Origin: Promicromonospora iranensis
GTDB lineage: Bacteria; Actinomycetota; Actinomycetes; Actinomycetales; Cellulomonadaceae
Assembly (NCBI RefSeq): GCF_028994805.1
Contig: NZ_JAJQQP010000012.1
Location: forward strand, 124,001-188,000
DNA: 64,000 nt
Direction of reading: 5' to 3'
How positions within the stretch are numbered: the stretch's first letter is position 1; each line of letters opens with the position of its first letter. Shown one piece after another: positions 8,747 to 16,839 of the stretch. A model generated the notes under the pieces. It ran no database searches and was not told the DNA's origin. It was given only the letters and a program-made list of their open reading frames with translations. The position numbers and the translations under genes are program-made.

Positions 8747-9988
8747 CTATCGCACGTGCCCCGCGATCGGCAGGGCCAGCGCCGCCGTGCCCTCGGCGAC
8801 GATGCGCGCCATCTGGTCGGCTCCGTACTCCTGGAAGTGCGTGTTGTCCGTGACCCCGTCGGGGAACGCCGGGTACTGGCCCGCGCTCAGGTGCAGGAAC
8901 ACTCGCTTGGCCGCCTCAGGGCCGATCGAGTTGAGGTAGGCCCGCGAGCGTGCCGACAGGTCGATCATCGCGACGCCGGTCTCGTCGACCAGCTCGTAGA
9001 CCTTGTTGACGTAGTCCGGGAACGAGACCCGGAACTGGCCGTTCGAGTCGTAGTCGCGCCGCGAGACCGGGGTGATCAGGACCGGTGTCGCGCCGCGTGC
9101 GGTCGCCCCGGCCATGTAGCTGTCGCGCAGGTACCGCTTGTAGTCGGCGGGCGAGGTGTACCGCTCGGGGTTGCCCGAGCTGGCGTCGTTGTGCCCGAAC
9201 TGGACGAACAGGTAGTCGCCCGGCTGGATGGCGCCCAGGATGGTGTCCAGGCGGCCCTGCTCGATGAACGAGCGCGACGAGCGCCCGCCGATGGCGTGGT
9301 TGGCCACCGTCGTGTTCGCGTCGAAGTAGTTCGCGAGCTTCTGGCCCCAGCCCATCTGCGGGTAGTACCCGGAGCTGTAGGTCTGGGCCGTCGAGTCCGA
9401 GGCGATGTAGATCGTCGGCGTCCCGTCCGCGGGCGCGCCCACGGGGAGGGGTCGCCACTGCTGGTTGGCGGCGCCGTTGGAGTCGTACTGCGAGATGCGC
9501 GTTCCGGGCGTGGTGGACCGTTCCCACAGATCGAGGGCCTTGCCGGAGTTGCGGTTGACGAAGCGCAGGTAGGTGCCGTCGTCGAGGATCTGCCAGTGCT
9601 GGTTCGTGGTGCCACTGTCGCTCCACTGGACGATGTCGGCGCCGTTCGCGGTGCTCTTGGCGTAGACGTCGAGCAGCAGGTTGGAGTGGCGGGCCTGGAT
9701 CTTGTAGTAGCCGCCACCGGCGTCGACGAAGCGGAACTGCTGGTTGGTCGCGTCGGTACGGGTTCCCTGCACCAGCCTCGCGCCGGTCGCCGTCGACCCG
9801 CCGTCGATCTGGAGGACCAGGCCGGAGTGGCGGGACTGGAGGACGTACCAGGTACCGGCCCGGAAGGCCGCGTGTGCCGAAGGAGCCGTCAGGAGGCCGG
9901 CCGCCGCGGCGGCTCCCGCGGCGAGGCCTAACAGGGACCGGCGAGAGATTCCGGCGCCGAGCAGGCCGGACGATTCGGGAGTGCGCAT
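8747..9988 (-). CDS. Secreted ricin-lectin/SGNH esterase, rhamnogalacturonan acetylesterase-like
   Basis: 413 residues. A twin-arginine-type signal (SRRSLLGLAAGAAAAAG) ends near SAHA. A beta-trefoil ricin-type lectin (CBM13-like) follows at about 45-180, with repeats closing in NQQFRFV, NQHWQIL and NQQWRPL. The SGNH hydrolase domain runs from about 190 to the end: Ser in IYIASDSTAQTY, Gly in AIGGRSSRS, Asn in VQFGHNDASSG and the Asp/His pair in TDNTHFQEYGA. This matches rhamnogalacturonan acetylesterase (CE12), which deacetylates pectin. GGAG lies upstream of the ATG at 9988. It lies 72 bp downstream of a second lectin-SGNH gene, with a hairpin between them. Confidence 0.85.
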   Translation of the reverse strand: MRTPESSGLLGAGISRRSLLGLAAGAAAAAGLLTAPSAHAAFRAGTWYVLQSRHSGLVLQIDGGSTATGARLVQGTRTDATNQQFRFVDAGGGYYKIQARHSNLLLDVYAKSTANGADIVQWSDSGTTNQHWQILDDGTYLRFVNRNSGKALDLWERSTTPGTRISQYDSNGAANQQWRPLPVGAPADGTPTIYIASDSTAQTYSSGYYPQMGWGQKLANYFDANTTVANHAIGGRSSRSFIEQGRLDTILGAIQPGDYLFVQFGHNDASSGNPERYTSPADYKRYLRDSYMAGATARGATPVLITPVSRRDYDSNGQFRVSFPDYVNKVYELVDETGVAMIDLSARSRAYLNSIGPEAAKRVFLHLSAGQYPAFPDGVTDNTHFQEYGADQMARIVAEGTAALALPIAGHVR

Positions 9989-10010
9989 CTGTGCTCCAGG
10001 TGGGTAAGTG

Positions 10011-10040
10011 GTGGGCCTCGGCCGCGTCGCCGAGGCCCAC
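10011..10040. terminator. Hairpin between the two esterase genes
   Basis: Perfect 12-bp arms (GTGGGCCTCGGC and its complement) with a 6-nt loop, in the 72-bp gap after the stop of the upstream esterase gene. No T-run follows on either strand, so it is a weak or attenuating terminator, or an RNA-stability element, rather than a classical intrinsic terminator. Confidence 0.55.
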
Positions 10041-10060
10041 CGGGAAGAATCGCGCCTTGG

Positions 10061-11545
10061 TCAGATGTACTGGTCGATGATCGGGATCAGCCGGTTGGCG
10101 ATCTTCCGGTGGCCGGCATCGGTCGGGTGCACGTTGTCGTGCGTGTCCGTCGCGGGGTCGACCCAGCCGGTCGTGTCGACGAAGTGGACGCGGGTGTCCC
10201 CGGCGGTGACGCGGGTCTGCACCGCGTTCCGCGTCTCGGTCACGTACCGGTTCCTGAAGACGCCCATCGCGAAGATGTGGGCGTTCGGGTAGGCCTGGCG
10301 GACGCGTTCGAGCATCACGACGTAGTTCCGGTTGAAGTCGACGGTGGAGACACCGTGCCCGACGTCGTTGGTACCCAGGTTGATCACGACGGCGGTGGCC
10401 TGGTACGTCGAGAAGTTCCAGTCGTCACGGCTCACCCACGCTGACGAGCGGCGGAACCAGTCCATCATCCCGTAGCAGCCGTCCGAGGTACTGACCAGGC
10501 AGGCACCACCCTGGGCGACCTGGGTATGGCCGGCACCGAGGCTCTCGCCGACGAGGTAGGGGTAGGCCGTGAAGGGCCGGTCCCCGTTGGGCTGGCCGAC
10601 GGTGATCGAGTCGCCGACGAACTCGATGAAGTTCGCCGGGCGTGCGATCGACGTCGTCGCACCGCCCGAGGCGAGGACGAAGCCGCCGAACGCCGGGTCA
10701 CCGGTGTACGACCCGGCCCGCTCGCGGAACCCGATGCGGACGGTGTGCGTGCCGGTGCTCAAGCCCGAGGCGAGGGTGACATCTCCTGAGACGTTCCGCC
10801 GCCACTGCTCGGGTGCGCCGTCGACCGAGTAGTACACGTCGATGGTGTTGCGGAGCCTGACGCCGATCGTGGATCCGGTGAAGGCCGCCTCGACGTAGCC
10901 ACCGGCCCAGCCCATGGTGCGCCAGAAGCCGTCGGTCGCCCACCGGCCGTAGTACTGCAGGTTCGAGTCGGTGACCGAGCCGTCACCGGCCTGCGCGGCA
11001 CCGATCGGGATCAGGCGCCAGCGCTGCACGGCCGAGCCGCTGCGGGTGTACTGCGAGACGCGGCTGCCGGCCGTCGTGGCCCCCTCCCAGTTGTCGAGGG
11101 CCTTGCCCGAGTTACGGTTGACGATCTCGTAGGAGCCGTCGGCCTGCTCGTTGACCTGCCACTGCTGATTGGTACCGCCGTTGCTCGGCCACTGGACGAT
11201 GTCGGCGCCGTTCGCGGTGCTCTTCGCATGGACGTCGAGCACCTGACCGCTGTGCCGGGCCTCGATGCGGAAGTACCCGCCTCCGGCGTCGACGAAGCGG
11301 AACTGCTCGTTGGTCGCGTCCGTGCGGTTCAGCAGCTGGGCCCGGGCACCGTTCGCCGTCGAACGGCCCTCGATGCCGACCACGAGCCCGGAGTGCTGGT
11401 TGGAGATCGCGTACCAGGTGCCGGGGATGACGGCCGCGCTGGCCGTGGGGGCCAGTCCGGGCAGAACCGTGGCGACGAGGATCGCGCCGAGAGCGGCAGC
11501 GATCCATCGCAGGCGGTTGCCCCACCAGGAGGAGGAAGAGTGCAA
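10061..11545 (-). CDS. Secreted ricin-lectin/CE2-like SGNH carbohydrate esterase
   Basis: 494 residues. A signal peptide ends near PTASAA. A ricin-type beta-trefoil occupies about 40-175 (NEQFRFV, NQQWQVN, VQRWRLI). A jelly-roll segment at about 185-300 (YYGRWATDGFWRTMGWAGGY, VDVYYSVDG-like strands) precedes the SGNH domain with GDSITVG (Ser), NLGTNDVGHG (Asn) and HDNVHPTDAGHRKIA (Asp/His). The jelly-roll plus SGNH order is that of CE2 deacetylases acting on xylan or mannan. The ATG at 11550 is in the wrong frame; the coding frame begins at the TTG at 11545, seven bases after AAGGAG. Its lectin domain is closely similar to that of the next gene, which suggests domain duplication. Confidence 0.85.
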   Translation of the reverse strand: MHSSSSWWGNRLRWIAAALGAILVATVLPGLAPTASAAVIPGTWYAISNQHSGLVVGIEGRSTANGARAQLLNRTDATNEQFRFVDAGGGYFRIEARHSGQVLDVHAKSTANGADIVQWPSNGGTNQQWQVNEQADGSYEIVNRNSGKALDNWEGATTAGSRVSQYTRSGSAVQRWRLIPIGAAQAGDGSVTDSNLQYYGRWATDGFWRTMGWAGGYVEAAFTGSTIGVRLRNTIDVYYSVDGAPEQWRRNVSGDVTLASGLSTGTHTVRIGFRERAGSYTGDPAFGGFVLASGGATTSIARPANFIEFVGDSITVGQPNGDRPFTAYPYLVGESLGAGHTQVAQGGACLVSTSDGCYGMMDWFRRSSAWVSRDDWNFSTYQATAVVINLGTNDVGHGVSTVDFNRNYVVMLERVRQAYPNAHIFAMGVFRNRYVTETRNAVQTRVTAGDTRVHFVDTTGWVDPATDTHDNVHPTDAGHRKIANRLIPIIDQYI

Positions 11546-11844
11546 GGCATGCTCCTTCGTCGGAGTGACTCGAGAATCCCGTCGGTCCCGAGCGACCGGT
11601 TCGGTTCGCCGGAACAGAGCAGTCGGAGCTCCCGGCCTGGGCCTTGCAGAACCATGGTCGCTTCATTGCTGACCGCTGGGTATGCGATGTTCTGAATCGA
11701 TACAATGTCCGGTTTACGATAGCGCCCGCGACGCACAGGTCAAGACCTTGCGGAAACTTAATCGATTCGCATAGACCGGACGGCGTGGCCGGACCGGTGG
11801 GGCACCGGTCGCTCGTGCCGGCGACCGAGGTGTCGAGCGCGGAG
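11546..11844. other. Intergenic region with candidate promoter and two ATCGAT sites
   Basis: 299 bp without a gene. On the minus strand, TTGACC (11738-11743) and TATCGT (11716-11721) with a 16-bp spacer could be the promoter of the lectin-esterase gene. Two short palindromes sharing AATCGAT flank it: AATCGATT at 11760-11767 and AATCGATA at 11695-11702. They could be repressor sites; no regulator is adjacent. Confidence 0.4.
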
Positions 11845-12213
11845 TCAGGAGCTGGCGGGGGTGTCCTGACTGAAGATGTTCCACCAGCGACCGTCGCGTT
11901 CGACCCACAGCGAGCTGATGAACATCGACTCCGGCTCAGCACTGCCGACAGGCTGGTGGTCGGCGCGGTAGCAGAGCAGCACCGCGTCCGCCGCGACCTC
12001 GATCAGACGCGCGTCCACGATGGAGTACGACGCGGTGATCGGTCCGTCCGAGAGCTCGTCGGCATGCTCCGCCCTGGTGGCGAACCCCGCGGGGTACACA
12101 CCGACGAAGTCCGTGGACAGCAGCTCGTACTCGGCGTCCGCGTCACCGCTGACCAGTGCGTCCCAGACCTTCGACTCGAGGTCGACGAAGAACTGCGTGC
12201 TCCACTCGGGCAT
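11845..12213 (-). CDS. NTF2-like/DUF4440 protein
   Basis: 122 residues with the SnoaL/DUF4440 fold pattern: an N-terminal helix ending KVWDALVSGDADAEYELLS, a central DFVGVYPAGFATRAEHADEL and the closing strands FISSLWVERDGRWWNIFSQD. These small cone-shaped proteins often bind hydrophobic ligands; the function here is unknown. The frame extends upstream to 12312, but the ATG at 12213 follows GAGGACG and fits the family start. It reads away from the esterases and is downstream of the WYL regulator by 95 bp on the same strand. Confidence 0.75.
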   Translation of the reverse strand: MPEWSTQFFVDLESKVWDALVSGDADAEYELLSTDFVGVYPAGFATRAEHADELSDGPITASYSIVDARLIEVAADAVLLCYRADHQPVGSAEPESMFISSLWVERDGRWWNIFSQDTPASS

Positions 12214-12308
12214 CGGACCGTCCTCACTTCTCGTCTGCGTCGCCGCCGAAGCCACGACTGTGGGCACGGCACCTGGGGACCGTGCCCATTCTGCCCCCGC
12301 AGGAGGTG

Positions 12309-13334
12309 TCACGACCCGCGCGTAGCCGGCGGGAATCCCGCGGCGCGGCCGGCGCGGCGCGACAGCTCGGCGAACGCGTCACGCAGCGCGGTCGGACCGA
12401 CGACCTCGATCTCCGTGTCGAACCGGGCCAGGGTGGCGGCCATCGCGGCCCAGGACCACGACCCGATCAGCAGCCGGGACCGAGTGGGGCCCAGTTCCTC
12501 GACCAGCCCGTCACCGGCGAACGGCGCGACCCGCGCGACGGGCAGGTCGAGGATCGCCTCTCCGTGACACGGCCACTCGTCCACACCCTCTGCGCCTTCT
12601 GCGCCCTTGAAGCGGGCGGACAGGAACGCGGCGACATCGCCGCCGGGCACCTCGCGGGCCGTGAACCGCGGCCCGTTCGGGACCCGGAGCGTCATCCGGT
12701 CGGCTCGGTAGATCCGCCAGTCCTGGCGGTCCGGAGACCATCCGACGAGATACCAGCGTCCGTGCCGGACCACGAGGTGATGCGGCTGTACCCGCCGAGG
12801 CGGTTGCGGGCCGTCACCGTCCGCCCCTTTGGACGAGCGGTAGTCGAACCGAACCTCCTCCCCGGAGCGGATGGCGGCGCTCAGCGCGACCAGGACGTCG
12901 GTGTCGACCTGCGGGCCGGCCCCGCGGCCGGCTGACTCGCCCGCCGCGACCGCCAGGACGTCGACGCGCTGCCGCAAGCGTGCCGGCAGGACCTGCCGCA
13001 CCGTGGCCAGCGCTCGTGCGGCGGCGTCCTCGATGCCCGCCCCCGTCACGACCGCGATCCGGAGAGCCACCGCGAGCGCGACCGCTTGTTCGTCGTCGAA
13101 CAGGAGGGGTGGCAGCTCGCTGCCCGCCTCCAGCCGGTAACCGCCGTCGGGACCTCTGGCCGCCTGCACGGGGTACCCCAGCTCGCGCAGGCGGTCGACG
13201 TCGCGGCGCACGGTGCGCTCGCTGACGCCGAGGCGGTGGGCGAGCTGCTCCCCCGGCCAGTCGCGGCGGGCCTGGAGCAAGGACAGGAGGGAGAGCAGGC
13301 GACCGGAGGTCGCCGTGGAGGAGGCGATCGGCAT
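12309..13334 (-). CDS. WYL-domain (YafY/DeoR-type) transcriptional regulator
   Basis: 341 residues. N-terminal winged helix: LLSLLSLLQARRDWPGEQLA and the HRLGVSERTVRRDVDRLREL recognition region. The WYL domain lies at about 150-235 (RWYLVGWSPDRQDWRIYRAD contains the ligand-binding Trp-Tyr-Leu), and the C-terminal WCX extension ends with TALRDAFAELSRRAG. WYL regulators sense small ligands, sometimes nucleic acids. I use the ATG at 13334, preceded by AGAGG, not the far upstream GTG. It is divergent from a VOC/PhnB-like gene, and the 107-bp gap contains a perfect 10-bp inverted repeat, the probable operator. A paralogue lies at 27908-28885. Confidence 0.9.
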   Translation of the reverse strand: MPIASSTATSGRLLSLLSLLQARRDWPGEQLAHRLGVSERTVRRDVDRLRELGYPVQAARGPDGGYRLEAGSELPPLLFDDEQAVALAVALRIAVVTGAGIEDAAARALATVRQVLPARLRQRVDVLAVAAGESAGRGAGPQVDTDVLVALSAAIRSGEEVRFDYRSSKGADGDGPQPPRRVQPHHLVVRHGRWYLVGWSPDRQDWRIYRADRMTLRVPNGPRFTAREVPGGDVAAFLSARFKGAEGAEGVDEWPCHGEAILDLPVARVAPFAGDGLVEELGPTRSRLLIGSWSWAAMAATLARFDTEIEVVGPTALRDAFAELSRRAGRAAGFPPATRGS

Positions 13335-13352
13335 GCCTCTCACACTGCCACG

Positions 13353-13379
13353 AGTTCCGGACGTTCCCTGTCCGGAACT
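13353..13379. promoter_or_regulatory. Perfect inverted repeat, candidate WYL operator
   Basis: Arms AGTTCCGGAC and GTCCGGAACT, perfect over 10 bp with a 7-bp spacer, 18 bp upstream of the WYL regulator start and 62 bp upstream of the VOC gene. The position fits simultaneous control of both genes by the divergent regulator. Binding is inferred from location only. Confidence 0.6.
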
Positions 13380-13441
13380 GGTGACAGGTTGAGTCTGTCG
13401 GCGGAGATCTCCGGCGACGACAACCACCTGTGAGGACCACC

Positions 13442-13909
13442 ATGTCGATCAACACTGCCGCCCACCTGAACTTCCACGGTCAGGCCCGCAGCGCCCTCGA
13501 GTTCTACCAGTCCGTGTTCGGGGGGCAGACGACCATCGCCACCTACGGCGACTTCGGCATGCCCGCCGAGCTGCCCGGCGCCACCAACGTGGTGTTCGGC
13601 CAGGTCGTCGCCGACAACGGCTTCCGCGTCATGGCGTACGACGTCCCGGGCCAGGACGCCCCGGTCGCGCAGGGTGCGCCGACCACCCGTCGCGAGAACG
13701 GCACCACTGTCACGGAGGAGCCGTTCTTCCTCTCCGTCCGCGGCGAGACGGTCGAAGAGGTCCGCGCGCTGTGGGAGCGGCTGGCCGAGGGTGCCACCGT
13801 CATCGAGGCCTTCGGCCCGGCGCAGTGGGCACCCACCTTCGGGATGCTGACCGACCGCTTCGGCATCACCTGGATCCTCGACGTCGCAGCCGAGTACGCC
13901 CGGTCCTGA
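13442..13909 (+). CDS. VOC/PhnB-like protein
   Basis: 155 residues. The PhnB-like signature is evident: HLNFHGQARSALEFYQSVFG at the start, ELPGATNVVFGQVVADNGF and the closing FGMLTDRFGITWILDVA. Related proteins fold like glyoxalase but usually lack an assigned reaction; the family was historically called 3-demethylubiquinone-methyltransferase-like, which is misleading. The ATG at 13442 follows GAGGACC. It is the only gene divergent from the WYL regulator and therefore its likely target. Confidence 0.88.
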   Translation: MSINTAAHLNFHGQARSALEFYQSVFGGQTTIATYGDFGMPAELPGATNVVFGQVVADNGFRVMAYDVPGQDAPVAQGAPTTRRENGTTVTEEPFFLSVRGETVEEVRALWERLAEGATVIEAFGPAQWAPTFGMLTDRFGITWILDVAAEYARS

Positions 13910-13968
13910 ACCCGGTACCGGACGCCCGGGCCGCCGTCCACTGCCGACAGCAGCCCGGGCACTGCGCT

Positions 13969-14787
13969 CTACCGGAAAGCGTCGAGGTTGCGGGCGACCC
14001 AGTCGCTGAACGAGCGCGGGGCACGCCCCAGGGCGAGCTCGGTGTCGGGCGAGGGCGTGCGCTCCGCCACGGTGGGCGTGCCCAGTGCGTCGAGGGTCTT
14101 GTCGACGACGGTCGGGGGCCAGATCTGCGACAGCTGGGCGAAGGCCTGTTCGCGGGTCTGCTCGATGAACTCGATCTGCTCGCCGAGCGCGTCCGCGATC
14201 ACGGCGACCTGTTCGCGCGGCGTGAGCGCCTCGGGCCCGTTCAGCGTGTAGTACCGCCCGCGATGCGTGTCTTCACGCAGGGCTGCCGCGGCCGCGGCGG
14301 CGATGTCGGCCGGGTCGATCGGCGGGAGCGCGACGTCGCCGAAGGGCGCCTGGACGGTCCTGGTGGAGCGGATCGGTCCGGACCAGAGGAGCGCGTTGGA
14401 GGCGAACCCGCCGGGACGCAGGACCGTCCACTCCGGAAACGCGTCCGTCACGGTCTCTTCCAGGTTCTTCAGGAAGGGGTCGTCGTCCCGGGTCTGAGCC
14501 CGCTGGGAGGACAAGAGCACGATCCGGTCGATGCCGGCGGCGCGGGCGGTCTTGACGATCTCCGCCACCGGCAGCGTCGGGTCCGGGGCCATGAGGAACA
14601 GGCGGTCCGCACCCTGGAACGCGGGCTCGAGGCTGTGCGGGTCGGCGAGGTCTCCGGTGACGTGGCGAGTGCCTCGAGGGAGCTCGACGGGGTGGCGGGA
14701 GACGGCCGTGACAGACTCGCCGGCCTCGGTCAGCGCCTCGACGAGCGGGCGGCCGATATTGCCGGTGGATCCGGTGACAACGATCAT
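13969..14787 (-). CDS. NmrA-type NAD(P)-binding SDR protein
   Basis: 272 residues of the atypical short-chain dehydrogenase family. The N-terminal nucleotide motif is IVVTGSTGNIGRPLVEALTE, followed by RHVTGDLADPHSLEPAFQGA and DRLFLMAPDPTL; no classical YxxxK pair is visible where expected, as is common in NmrA/YtfG-like quinone-oxidoreductase or redox-sensor members. It is divergent from an HxlR regulator. This arrangement (HxlR next to a NmrA/quinone-reductase-like gene, as in ytfG-ytfH or yodB systems) suggests a response to electrophiles or quinones; that is inference from family context. Confidence 0.88.
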   Translation of the reverse strand: MIVVTGSTGNIGRPLVEALTEAGESVTAVSRHPVELPRGTRHVTGDLADPHSLEPAFQGADRLFLMAPDPTLPVAEIVKTARAAGIDRIVLLSSQRAQTRDDDPFLKNLEETVTDAFPEWTVLRPGGFASNALLWSGPIRSTRTVQAPFGDVALPPIDPADIAAAAAAALREDTHRGRYYTLNGPEALTPREQVAVIADALGEQIEFIEQTREQAFAQLSQIWPPTVVDKTLDALGTPTVAERTPSPDTELALGRAPRSFSDWVARNLDAFR

Positions 14788-14850
14788 GAGGATTCCTCTC
14801 GGTTTCAGGTACGCGGCCGACCCTAGGAACCAGACTTACTTCTGGAAAGT

Positions 14851-14868
14851 ACCTACCTTGAGGTAAGT
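14851..14868. promoter_or_regulatory. Candidate HxlR operator
   Basis: Imperfect palindrome ACCTACCTTGAGGTAAGT; 14 of 18 positions are symmetric. A further half-site-like ACTTACTT lies at 14834-14841. The site sits between the NmrA start (14787) and the HxlR start (14876), only 7 bp from the latter, so bound regulator would block its own transcription. Confidence 0.5.
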
Positions 14869-14875
14869 TCCGTAC

Positions 14876-15268
14876 GTGAACACCGGAACAGCGTCACGAG
14901 AAGTGGCCCCCTCGCCGTCGTGTGACCCGTTCCACACCGAGTGCCCCGCGCGTGACGTGCTCGACCACGTCACGAGCCGATGGGGCGTGTGGGTTCTGAT
15001 CAGGCTGCAGGAGGAGCCGCTCCGGTTCTCCGAGCTGCGTGACCGCATCGAGGGCGTCAGCGAGAAGATGCTGTCGCAGACCCTGCGGAACCTGACGCAG
15101 GACGGTCTGGTCTGGCGCAAGGTCGAGCCCACCACCCCACCCCAGGTCACCTACGGCCTGACACCCCTCGGTAGCGGCCTCGGCCACCAGCTCGCCGCCA
15201 TGCTGGGCTGGATCGAGGCCCATGCCGATCACCGCGACGCGGTGACGAGCGGGTCGACCGGACTTTGA
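14876..15268 (+). CDS. HxlR-family winged-helix regulator
   Basis: 130 residues. The HxlR core runs CPARDVLDHVTSRWGVWVLI, then LRFSELRDRIEGVSEKMLSQ and TLRNLTQDGLVWRKV, ending with the wing PPQVTYGLTPLGSGL. Cys residues at about 16 and 23 precede the domain, in the position used for redox sensing by YodB/HypR-type members; whether they are functional is unknown. The GTG at 14876 is the first good start after the palindrome; no clear Shine-Dalgarno is visible, so the mRNA may be nearly leaderless. It probably represses itself and the divergent NmrA gene. Confidence 0.88.
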   Translation: MNTGTASREVAPSPSCDPFHTECPARDVLDHVTSRWGVWVLIRLQEEPLRFSELRDRIEGVSEKMLSQTLRNLTQDGLVWRKVEPTTPPQVTYGLTPLGSGLGHQLAAMLGWIEAHADHRDAVTSGSTGL

Positions 15269-15269
15269 C

Positions 15270-15299
15270 CTCGCCGAGAGGCCTCTGCTCAGCGGCGAG
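15270..15299. terminator. Weak hairpin after HxlR
   Basis: CTCGCCG pairs with CGGCGAG, and AGAGGCCTCT lies inside the 16-nt loop. It starts 2 bp after the HxlR stop. There is no T-run, so termination efficiency is uncertain. Confidence 0.4.
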
Positions 15300-15415
15300 C
15301 TGGGTCCGAGGCTGTGCCGATCGACAGATCCCGCCGAGAACGAATGTGGTTCGACGGTCGTAGTCCGCCCGGGACGGCCAGCCGCCGCACTTCAGGGCAA
15401 GGGCGTTGTCGAGGG

Positions 15416-15940
15416 TCAGCGCCCGTCGCCGCTCGGGCTCCCGGAGACGGTCCCACGGGTGTCGATCAGCGCCCTCGCCTCGGGCTCCTTGAGGACCTTG
15501 GGCGTCGAGGACGCAAGCCCTCCATCGGCGTGGATCCGCTCGAAACGGCGGCGCATCAGGCCTGGGAGGAGCACCACGCCGAGGACACCGACGACGACCA
15601 GCGGGATCGACACGGCGAGCACCACGGTCGCCACCGCGCTGCTGGCACCGAGCACGGGAAGGGCGAACAACGCGAGCACCACGCCCAGCAGCCCCACCCA
15701 AGCCGGGACGCGCAGCACCATGCTGAGCCGGTCGAAGAAGGTGTTGGACCGGGCAAGGTCCTCGTCCAAGGCGTACAGGTCCGCAAGTTCGAGTTGTCGG
15801 GTGGTGGTGTAGCGCAGGTACTTCCGACCGGGAGGCGGGTCACGCTGCGGGTCGGAGTGGTCCAGCGCCTTCGGATACGACTTGATGACCGACCCGTCGG
15901 TCGCGATGTGCCACTGGCTCTGTGAGATCCGGTCGTTCAT
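15416..15940 (-). CDS. Hypothetical protein with two transmembrane helices
   Basis: 174 residues. A hydrophilic N-terminus of about 80 residues (WHIATDGSVIKSYPKALDHS) is followed by two closely spaced membrane segments (VPAWVGLLGVVLALFALPVL and VVLAVSIPLVVVGVLGVVLL) and a charged C-terminal tail of about 45 residues. The ATG at 15940 is preceded by AGGAGAC, which decides the start although the frame is open upstream. I do not recognise the family. It stands alone between an HxlR gene and a broken HD gene at the edge of the accessory stretch. Confidence 0.7.
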   Translation of the reverse strand: MNDRISQSQWHIATDGSVIKSYPKALDHSDPQRDPPPGRKYLRYTTTRQLELADLYALDEDLARSNTFFDRLSMVLRVPAWVGLLGVVLALFALPVLGASSAVATVVLAVSIPLVVVGVLGVVLLPGLMRRRFERIHADGGLASSTPKVLKEPEARALIDTRGTVSGSPSGDGR

Positions 15941-16020
15941 CGCCCGTCTCCTGGTTCGCTGTCCGGCGTAGCTGCCTGGCGCCCGTGCAGGCCACAGGGT
16001 ATCGCCGAACCCGACGCCGG

Positions 16021-16514
16021 TCAGTCGGGTTCGGTGCGGTCGGGCCGCGTCCAACCCGGTTCGAGCACGTAGTGCAGGGGTGGGACGGGAAGGCCCAGGA
16101 GTGTGCCGTGGGCTCGACCGCTTCGAACGAAAGAATCGAGGTGGTCGAGCTTGAGCAGTCCAGGTTCGGCGGTCAGCATCGTGGGCTTCCGACCTTGAAC
16201 GATGGCGGCGATCTCCGCGACGTCGATGCCATGCCGGCTGAAGACATCCCTGAGGTCTTCCAGCCGAGTCGCACCAAGTTCGTGGTGGTGCAGGCCGCCG
16301 AGCCCTTCGAAGGTGTGGCTCAGCGGCAGGTGGCCGACGTCGTGGACGAGGGCAGCGGCACGGTAGACCGGACCCACCACGATGCAAGGAGATCCTGTTC
16401 CAGCGGTGTCAGAACGACGGTGATTCGCCACAGAGGATCGACGAAGCATCCATCCTCGCCGAGCGTGTCGTTCGCATCCTTCGGCAGCAGGCCGAAGCCA
16501 CCATCACCGGTCAT
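16021..16514 (-). pseudogene. Broken HD-superfamily phosphohydrolase
   Basis: Two parts of one HD-hydrolase lie in different frames. The 5' part (from ATG 16514) gives CFVDPLWRITVVLTPLEQDL, the usual N-terminal segment of HD phosphohydrolases. From about 16390 the homology continues in another frame with VYRAAALVHDVGHLPLSHTF, which holds the HD metal-binding pair, then KLDHLDSFVRSGRAHG resembling the LDADRLDYLLRDA region. The stretch normally containing the first metal-binding His (RFEHS) and about 60-70 residues is absent. Together this reads as an internal deletion with frameshift. The downstream end at 16021 is also short compared with the family. No function is expected. Confidence 0.6.
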
Positions 16515-16839
16515 GTCGAGAGTCCCCCAGGAAGCCATTCCTGCCCACCGTCGCCCCGAGGACTCAGAGACGCTGTCACAGGTCAACCGGCACCCGACCC
16601 GATCACACGGCTGGGCCGAATCAGGGTAGTACTCGGACGTCGAAGCGGGAACTCCACCGCGTTCCCGCGATGAGAACGCCAGAGTCTGCCGGGAGATCGA
16701 CGCGATGCGCAACCAGGGCACTCACATCGGATCACCGCACCACAGGAGTGTGGGAGGCAGGCCGCGCACGCCCGCGCTCACCTGATAGCCGATCAGCAAC
16801 TACTTGCACATACGGCAAGTAGTTGCTAACTTCGAGCGC
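16515..16839. other. Gene-poor stretch with a possible 34-codon ORF
   Basis: 325 bp without a convincing gene. A minus-strand ORF of 34 codons (16621-16725, GTG start, beginning MSALVAHRVDLPADSGVLIA) has fair codon choice but no recognisable domain or ribosome site; it may be a fragment. The last 45 bp hold the inverted repeat and promoter of the membrane-protein gene. Confidence 0.35.
16795..16827. promoter_or_regulatory. Perfect 13-bp inverted repeat, probable operator of the winged-helix module
   Basis: Arms AGCAACTACTTGC and GCAAGTAGTTGCT are perfect, spacer 7 bp. It lies 12 bp upstream of the ATG at 16840, so it overlaps the likely start of transcription. The operon it precedes encodes a winged-helix protein (17291-17578), the obvious candidate to bind it. 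Confidence 0.65.

Noticed and set aside
16621-16725. 34-codon minus-strand ORF
   Set aside because: No ribosome site or homology that I recognise; kept only as a note in the gene-poor stretch.
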